Origin: Amyelois transitella
Taxonomy: Eukaryota > Arthropoda > Insecta > Lepidoptera > Pyralidae
Reading direction: 5' to 3'
Assembly: GCF_032362555.1 (NCBI RefSeq)
Contig: NC_083534.1
Span: 2,527,001 to 2,591,000, forward strand
DNA length: 64,000 nucleotides
Shown: piece by piece, positions 57,609 through 64,000 of the stretch
Numbering within the stretch: position 1 is the first letter of the stretch
Layout: each line of letters opens with the position of its first letter
Made by a program: the position numbers and the translations under genes
The notes under the pieces: generated by a model
Told to the model about the DNA's origin: nothing
What the model saw: the letters and a program-made list of their open reading frames with translations, nothing else
Databases searched by the model: none

Positions 57609-57882
57609 CTAGCTGTGCCCGCGACTTCGTCCGCTTGGAATAGTTATTTTAGACATCATTGAAGCCCTCAAGGGTGAATAATTTTCCCCGTTTGTTTTAT
57701 TTTGCAAATTTTCCATTATTTCTTCGCTCCTAATAGTTGCAGCGTGATGTTATATAGCCTAAAGCCTTCCTCGATGAATGGTCTTTTCAACGCGAAAATA
57801 ATTTTTCAATTCGAACCAGCAGTTCCTGAGATTAACGCGTTCAAACAAACAAACTCTTCAGCCTTATAATATTAGTATAGAT
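57609..57882 (-). mobile_element. Helitron-like non-autonomous element (family 1), near complete
   Basis: Plus-strand text CTAGCTGTGCCCGCGACTTC to TATTAGTATAGAT. The hairpin sequence GCGACTTCGTCCGC is intact. Confidence 0.75.
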
Positions 57883-58139
57883 GACAATACTTATGTAAGT
57901 ATGTAGTTTTGCATGCGACCCCTAACAAACGGACTTTTGTACAACAATTTAATGAATAAACGCTTTATCCGTTGATTGGGCCTATTAGAGTTGGGAGGAT
58001 ATTAACAGCCCGGGGAAGTCATTAAAAGCTCTTGACTCTAGAGAATACAGTAGGTATTTCAATTAACTCTAAACTCTCATTTGTGTTCACACACACACAC
58101 ACATAAGTAGGTACCTTAAGTCTTTATTCCATAGAGAGT

Positions 58140-58335
58140 TTAAGTCTATATCACTTGCGGGGTAGACAGAGCCAACTGTCTTGAAAAGGCCACATTCAGG
58201 TGTATGGCTTTATACTTAGGTACTTAATGGAATTGAGATTCAAATAGTGACAGGTCGCTAGCCCATCGCCTACGAGAAAAAATCCAAGCTTATGAGCCTA
58301 TCCCTTAGTCGCCTTTAACGGCTGTCACAGGGATT
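58140..58335 (-). mobile_element. Old SINE copy
   Basis: Minus-strand copy with CACTTGCGGGGTAGACAGAG and CCCTTAGTCGCCTTTAACGG. The 5' head is missing. A small plus-strand SINE scrap (GTTGGCTCTGCCTACCCCG) follows at about 58393-58412. Confidence 0.7.
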
Positions 58336-58864
58336 CGAAATCTCAGTTTCATCATTAAACTATCCAATTTGACCTTCAAGTGTTGTGATTCTGTGTTGGC
58401 TCTGCCTACCCCGTTGACATATGGAATGGTCGTGAAGTGAGTATGTGTGTGTATAAATATAAACTTACACCCTTGACAAAAGAGTAGGGGTCGGATGAGA
58501 CATATCTACACCGGAATTATTAATTTTATCAACAGAAAAGGAACTAAGTTAATTTTTCCAGCTCTGTTCTCTCAATTCTGAAGTGGGCAACTTTAGAATT
58601 AAGAGATGGAAAAAATGTTTTAAAAGAAGTCGGTAAAAGGGAGTGAGGGGCGTTTATCAGTGTTAGTAACAAAAGTAGATATGAATCATTATTCAAGATT
58701 TATTTGCGCGTTACGAAGTCGCGGGCAGAAGTTAGTAGATTAAGGCGAAAATGGTTAGGTAAGTGATTAATGTAAAATGGCCGAACTATAGTAAAGCCCA
58801 AAAATTTTAAAACTTTGTCAGTCAAAAGCCAAATAAGAAGAAAATGTTCGAATTATAAAATCAA

Positions 58865-58995
58865 ATCGCCTAGGAGGCCATTGGTCGAGGCGCCGCCAAT
58901 CGTTGTGCGCCGCTCTCCGTAGGCGGGAAGAGGCAACCGTCAAATGCAAATGAGTTTTTTTTTAAAGAACCAGTTTCCGCGCGTCATTTTGTTTA
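58865..58995. promoter_or_regulatory. GC-richer patch with CCAAT-like and octamer-like motifs
   Basis: GCCATTGGTCGAGGCGCCGC, GCCAATCGTTGTGCGCCG and ATGCAAAT within 130 bp of otherwise AT-rich DNA. No linked exon was seen, so a promoter role is speculative. Confidence 0.2.
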
Positions 58996-60479
58996 TGGCC
59001 GGCTTAATTTTTTTCTTTTTTTAACTCGGTACGGATAAGAGCAGCACCTTTTAAATGCATTTATGGAGGATTGATGCGTGAAGTTTATGATTAGCGTTAA
59101 TATGACATGGATAATAAATACTAATTTCCTTTTATAATAAGTCTTTTTAAGAACTTATCCCTTCATCTTTGCGGAAGATAATGCTGTAAAGCAAGAGAAC
59201 CAAGGAATAAGTAAGTAGATTATGCCTCGAAACGGAGAAAACAAAAAACTCGGAAGTCGACTCCAGCTGACAAAGACTGAATAAAATAAGTATAGGTATT
59301 AGTCTGGATTGATTACCTACTGTTTACCCCTTTATAAAATACTTTTTGTAAAGCACAACTTTTTTGCCCTAAAAACTATAAAACTCTGGAATGCTTTATC
59401 CAACAGGCATAATTTTAAGGGAAAGGGTAGGTACTAGGTATCTGTATTTTTATTTATGTACTTTTATGACTATGAATAAAACATTTGTGTAGATATTTTT
59501 TCTTGTAAGCAGACTATTTTCCATTAAGTTCAAGGTTCATATAACTTTTTTAATAATTTTTCTTTGTGAGTAGCGGTTTTCTTAAGTATGGTATTAAAAA
59601 AGAAGTTACAGTAGGTAGTAGATACTTACTTATTTACAGCGGACGACATAGACTTTAGAAAAATTTCTCTCTCTCTCTCTCTTTTTTGCGTGATCCCAAT
59701 TGGGCCCTCAACCACAATGCTTCGTGACCTGGGGTTTGCTCTCCTACCATCACTTAATACCTACAAACTAAGGGAAGTACCTATTAAGATTGAGTTTCTT
59801 TCATAAAGTAGGTAGGTTTTTCTTTTAAACGGGAACTTAAATTTGCCTTGATTTCTTTTTATTTTTTTATTTTAGTATTGAATCCCATTGTAAGTATACT
59901 TATATAATAAGTACCTACTTACCAAGGAATAGGTAGATAGCTAATGTTAAACGGTTGTCTTAAGATGATTGTTCATTCATTAATTCATATGATCACGTCA
60001 CGAGGTAGACAGACGAGGTAGACAGTCTCGAAAAACTGATAAGGCCACGTTAAGCTGATAGGCTTTATAATTCTAATTTAATAATAACACGCATTTATAA
60101 TAAGCTTCATCAAAAAGTCAACCAGCTTAATGTACAATTCCACTGAAAAAAATATTTATATTTACCTACACAAACAAAATTTCGTCAGCCTATAAATAAC
60201 ACAAAAAAATTACCACATAACTTTTTTCAAGACGTCACCAAACCCAGTTGGTTTATTTTTCTGACAAACTATATATCTATGTGTGTTGTTTATTATTGTA
60301 AAATATTTTCTGCTACGTATTTGAAAAACTGGTGGCTTCTTGTATACAAGAAGGCATAAGTAAAGCTCTTATTTAGTCACCAGCTTAACACCCACGATAT
60401 CAGTACCGCCAAGCGCCATTACATCAAAGCGTCATTAATTTTAATGTATTTACTTTCTATCATACGTGCGGGAATTCGC
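58996..60479. other. Intergenic; microsatellite and worn SINE, no gene recognised
   Basis: A (CT)n run lies at 59666-59682. A strongly decayed SINE 3' end lies at 59984-60068 (ATGATCACGTCACGAGGTAG). Nothing else was identified. Confidence 0.4.
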
Positions 60480-60872
60480 ACACCTCCAGGATTAGCCCCC
60501 CCTCATTCCCTCTTCCCTCTGGAAGCGAGGGAGCGCCGAGTGCCGCCGCGCCAGTCTGTCGGCGAGGCGAATCTCAAACGCATTGGCCCTATAACCACTA
60601 TGCCTTTGCCTTGATTTCTCGAATTAATTGGCGCGAGCAATGCGTTTTTAAAATACCACTTTTTTTTTCTGAAAGTACTAATGTTTATGAATTTTCGTTC
60701 TGAACATTTATTTGTGGAATGTGCATTCGATATTTAAAAATGAGAAAGAAAGTATCGAGGACATGTGGATTTACAGTGAATAGTGTTGTGAAAGACTTTC
60801 ATTTTTTTGTGTGATAAATTGTGAAAATGATTTTACTGTTTCATAGTGCTGTACCAATTGGATTCTTATAAG
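60480..60872 (+). promoter_or_regulatory. Candidate promoter and non-coding first exon
   Basis: A GC-rich island (about 60535-60580: GCGAGGGAGCGCCGAGTGCC, GCGCCAGTCTGTCGGCGAGG) precedes sequence typical of a 5' UTR. It ends at TTCTTATAAG|GTAATT, a plausible donor at 60873. Only a 14-codon upstream ORF lies in it. If real, the coding exons are beyond the window or were not recognised. Confidence 0.25.
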
Positions 60873-61392
60873 GTAATTTTATTATTTATCTGCATATTGT
60901 TTAGTTTAGTTAAAGTTAAACAAGCAATAGGCATATACATATACCTATGTACAAGTTAATTAAAAATACACTGCCTACTTACTTAATTATCAGTAAAGTT
61001 TCCACTAATAAGATAGGTAGGTACAGTAAGTTTTGAGCATATGCTTCTATAACTTATAGGAGAATACTTGAAGGTAAGTACCTACTTATATGGATAGATA
61101 GATATAGCCATTCCTACTTATATACAAATTTACCTCCTTATATTTGGTAATAATAAATTTATACGGGACAAATTACACATAAGTACTGAGTTAGCCAAGT
61201 AAGTTGGAAACTTGTGTTACGATATACTAGATAACTGACAAACATCATTAGAAAAAGTTAACTCAGGTATCGGAAAGAAACCCATGCATGTAGTTGAATT
61301 TAAGTAATGTCTCTATTCTCTAACATAAAATACAATATTTGTTAAAAAAAAAATATTTACCCCACTGTAAAAACTGTTTAGAAGTTGACTAT
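60873..61392. other. No gene recognised
   Basis: AT-rich sequence with many GTAGGTACCTA-like strings. No repeat family or exon was seen. Confidence 0.35.
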
Positions 61393-61640
61393 TCTACTAA
61401 TACTTATTATAAATGCGAAAGTTTGTGAGTAAGGGCCTATGTCAGGATGTCAGTTCATACTGACATCCTGACATAGGTTACTCTTTCACGCAAAAACTAC
61501 TGAACCGATTACGATGAAATTTTGTATGTAGGTAGCTGAAGACCCAGAATAATATATACCTACCTAGGGTACTTTTTAACCCGGAGTTCCCGCGGGATTG
61601 ATAGGGTTTCCATGCGGACGAAGTCGCGGGCGGCCTCTAG
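61393..61640 (+). mobile_element. Helitron-like element (family 2) carrying a new hairpin
   Basis: Runs from TCTACTAATACTTATTATAA to GTCGCGGGCGGCCTCTAG. Compared with the copies at 17582 and 39476 it contains an extra inverted repeat at 61436-61477. Confidence 0.75.
61436..61477. repeat. Perfect inverted repeat, 19-bp arms, 4-nt loop
   Basis: CCTATGTCAGGATGTCAGT (61436-61454), loop TCAT, then the exact reverse complement (61459-61477). Absent from sister copies of the element. Confidence 0.92.
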
Positions 61641-63384
61641 TGTTGTTATACCTATTTCCTTACTTCTTCTATAACTTTCTTGATTTAAATTAAACCAAAA
61701 TAATATCTACCACTAAAATGGTTAGGCCTGACGATGTTACAGCAGTTGGGTTCTGGAATTCGCATTTCTTACCGAATCTATTAGTGTCTCTTTTTTATAT
61801 TTAAAGTTTTTTGAGTCTGGAATCTTTTTTTTATAGGTAGTATTCCCTACCAGGCAACCAGCTGAAAATAGGCAAAAATCCGACTTCCTCAAACCAGCAT
61901 CATGGCTAAAGGCGCACTCCGGGCTCCTCTCCAGAGAGTTATTCACGTAGTAGGACGAATAATACTTACTAATTTATTATGTGCTTGTGCTCAGTATACA
62001 ATACCTACCTACGTACCTATATGTATGCAAGTAGAGTACTTACTTTGTGCAATAAAGATTAAATGAAAGAACCACAAAGACAAATATCCGATACGCTGGC
62101 CACAGCCATAAAAATTAAGAGTAAAAAAACAATTAAAAAATGGAACACGCGAGCCGTCTGCGTCAAAACAGGCTCAAGTTACCAACCTTAAGATTTAAAC
62201 AAAAGCTTTGTTTCTCTTACGATTTTCGAATTTGGAATGTTGCCTTTGTCCTTTGTTCGAATTGTGACCGTTAATAAAATAATATGGCGTCAGGCTTGTG
62301 ACACGACTTTATGACTGTAGGGACGGTAAATTTAAGTTATTGCCCATACTGTAAGTACTTAAACACATATCTACCTACAGCAACGGTTCAACCTCTCTTG
62401 AAATTAATATTTTACATAAGTATTTCACCTGTTAGGTAAGTATTAATGTATTGCTCTTACTGCAATCCGACGGATTTCAATAAATAAGTAAGTATAAAGG
62501 GTGCTTAGTTAATCGCATTTCAAATTTAAGGACATAATAGATAAATTATGAACACGCTTAATTTTGTTAATAACCTTTGTAACCGATAAAATACGCGTTG
62601 GTTAAAAGTTAAAAATAATCAAAATAATGCACAAAATCTCAGAATGTTTGTGAAACGTGAACATACGCGCATCTAGCTGTCGACTCGTGGTTTGGATGTT
62701 CTTGTTTTTGTTGGAAAATTAGGTTAAAATCTTAACCCGATTTTTTTCTCATTATTTGAAACGATAATGAGATACTGGGTGCCCTCTCTTAATATGCAAT
62801 TTACCATACACCCTGTATAGTCCATTTCTATAGGAACTAAAATAAATGTAAGTACAGTATTTGAAGTAAGTAAGTAGATAGGTATATCTACTTATTATAT
62901 CATAAGACTTGTTAAAATTGTTCACTTATTACCTACCTAAATAAAAAAATCTGTTATCAACATTAAGTAATAATATAATACTTTTTTATAACTTATAAAA
63001 AACTAAGTAATATTTTTTCTTCTAAGAAAAAATAAATATTAATTTACAAGTAAATAATTAAATTGTACAGTTTCAGGGCAATACTGATTCTCTGAGCCAG
63101 CTCTAATTTCAATCAGCTTTTTCATGTAGAAAAAAAAATAGCATAAAGAGAAATTACCAACAAAATAACAACTAAGGTGGGAAATATAGATACTTATATT
63201 TTAAGCTCTGTTAAATAAAGGTATCTTTCAGCTTTATTATAAGGTATAGGTAATAGGTAGGTACTAACATTTACGATGACCGATTCACATAAAAGGTAAG
63301 TACTTATCACACGTCATAGTCATTCACATAATCATAAAAAAAATCTATTCAAAATAAAGATTGATGCACATTTACCGTCGGAGA
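61641..63384. other. Intergenic, no gene recognised
   Basis: AT-rich, with poly-A/T runs and GTAAGTA-type simple sequence. No repeat family, exon or RNA gene was recognised. Confidence 0.35.
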
Positions 63385-63424
63385 GCACCTTTTTAAAATG
63401 AGTAACATTTTGAACGGAAGCGCT

Positions 63425-63619
63425 ACCCCATTGGTTGGGGTGGGTGCCCTCGCACCTGATTGGGCGTGCTTAGGGTGGCAGCGGCTGTCATCAGCCAATC
63501 AGAACGCATGGCGCGAACGTGCCCTATCTATAGTCCGCACCCCGATCCAAGGGCTCTATGCTTCTGTTTGCGTTGCATTTTAGTTGTTTGTCGATTTAAT
63601 TGATGTTCGTTTTTTAAAA
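63425..63619 (+). promoter_or_regulatory. Candidate promoter with three CCAAT boxes and 5' exon
   Basis: Two inverted CCAAT boxes (ATTGG at 63430 and 63459) and one direct (CCAAT at 63495) lie ahead of a TATA-like CTATCTATAG at 63524. A possible donor AAAA|GTAAGA follows at 63620. The region is GC-rich against its surroundings. No coding exon was found to its right before the window ends. Confidence 0.3.
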
Positions 63620-64000
63620 GTAAGAGCTGGCTGGTTGGAGAGTGCCAGCCTCTTTTGTTACAAGTATCTGATTACCGAATGCTTGGTGTAGCCATAAAGT
63701 ATGAAAAGGTTCGTTAGATATCTATCAGAAATGTAAGCAATTATAACTATGATTTTAGGGTTCAGTAGAAAAATTATAAGTTTTTGACTGACTGTTTAAC
63801 TACCTAAATAGGTAGGTAAAACGACTCATGAACCTTTATCTCTCGTAAAAGACAGCCTGGTTTCACCCTTTAGGACAAATGAACTATTCATTCATAAATG
63901 ACAGAGTAAAGGAGTAAAAAGAAGTAGGTACTTATACAAAAAAAATATGCAGTCAAATTGAAAACGTCCTCCTTTTTAAAATCTGGTGAAAAGCCAACGT

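Overview
The window reads as nuclear DNA of a ditrysian moth or butterfly. It is AT-rich, has GT-AG introns, and is densely packed with repeat types familiar from Lepidoptera: (TATG)n-tailed SINEs, an RTE-like LINE with a (TATG)n tail, tRNA-derived SINEs and small Helitron-like elements ending in CTAG. No bacterial, organellar, CRISPR or viral gene content was seen.

Layout. 1-18 kb: no gene recognised. It is a mosaic of about a dozen SINE copies, Helitron-like elements, LINE tails and short palindromes. 18.4-34.7 kb, plus strand: a bee-venom-type (group III) secreted phospholipase A2 gene. It has one N-terminal exon, two homologous catalytic-core exons of the same splice phase (20995-21216 and 24436-24660), and one shared C-terminal exon. 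Its signal-peptide exon is not identified. 38.4-44.8 kb, minus strand: a four-exon ZAD/C2H2 zinc-finger gene (474 codons) whose introns are full of transposons. Intron 2 holds a 5'-truncated LINE reverse transcriptase between two inverted arms of about 265 bp. 47.7-49.2 kb, minus: dyskerin, apparently in one exon. 50.8-51.5 kb, plus: the RNA polymerase subunit RPB8 in two exons, divergent from dyskerin. 53.15-53.46 kb: an exon-like open frame broken by one TAG. 53.76-56.39 kb: an apparently complete pogo/Tigger-type DNA transposon with TA target duplications, divergent terminal inverted repeats and an intact 645-residue transposase that carries a C-terminal PHD-type zinc finger. 56.4-64 kb: repeats and two promoter-like GC-rich islands that may belong to a gene beyond the right edge.

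How the parts relate. Dyskerin and RPB8 are housekeeping genes (RNA pseudouridylation and transcription). The PLA2 gene appears built to make alternative catalytic cores, or a double-core protein. Among the repeats, the main SINE family and the LINE family share their last ~45 bp, and in the LINE this stretch encodes the protein's C-terminus and stop codon. That is the signature of a SINE mobilised by its partner LINE. Both families recur throughout the window and load all three introns of the zinc-finger gene.

All exon joins were made by eye from splice sites, phase and family conservation. Repeat edges are approximate to a few bases.
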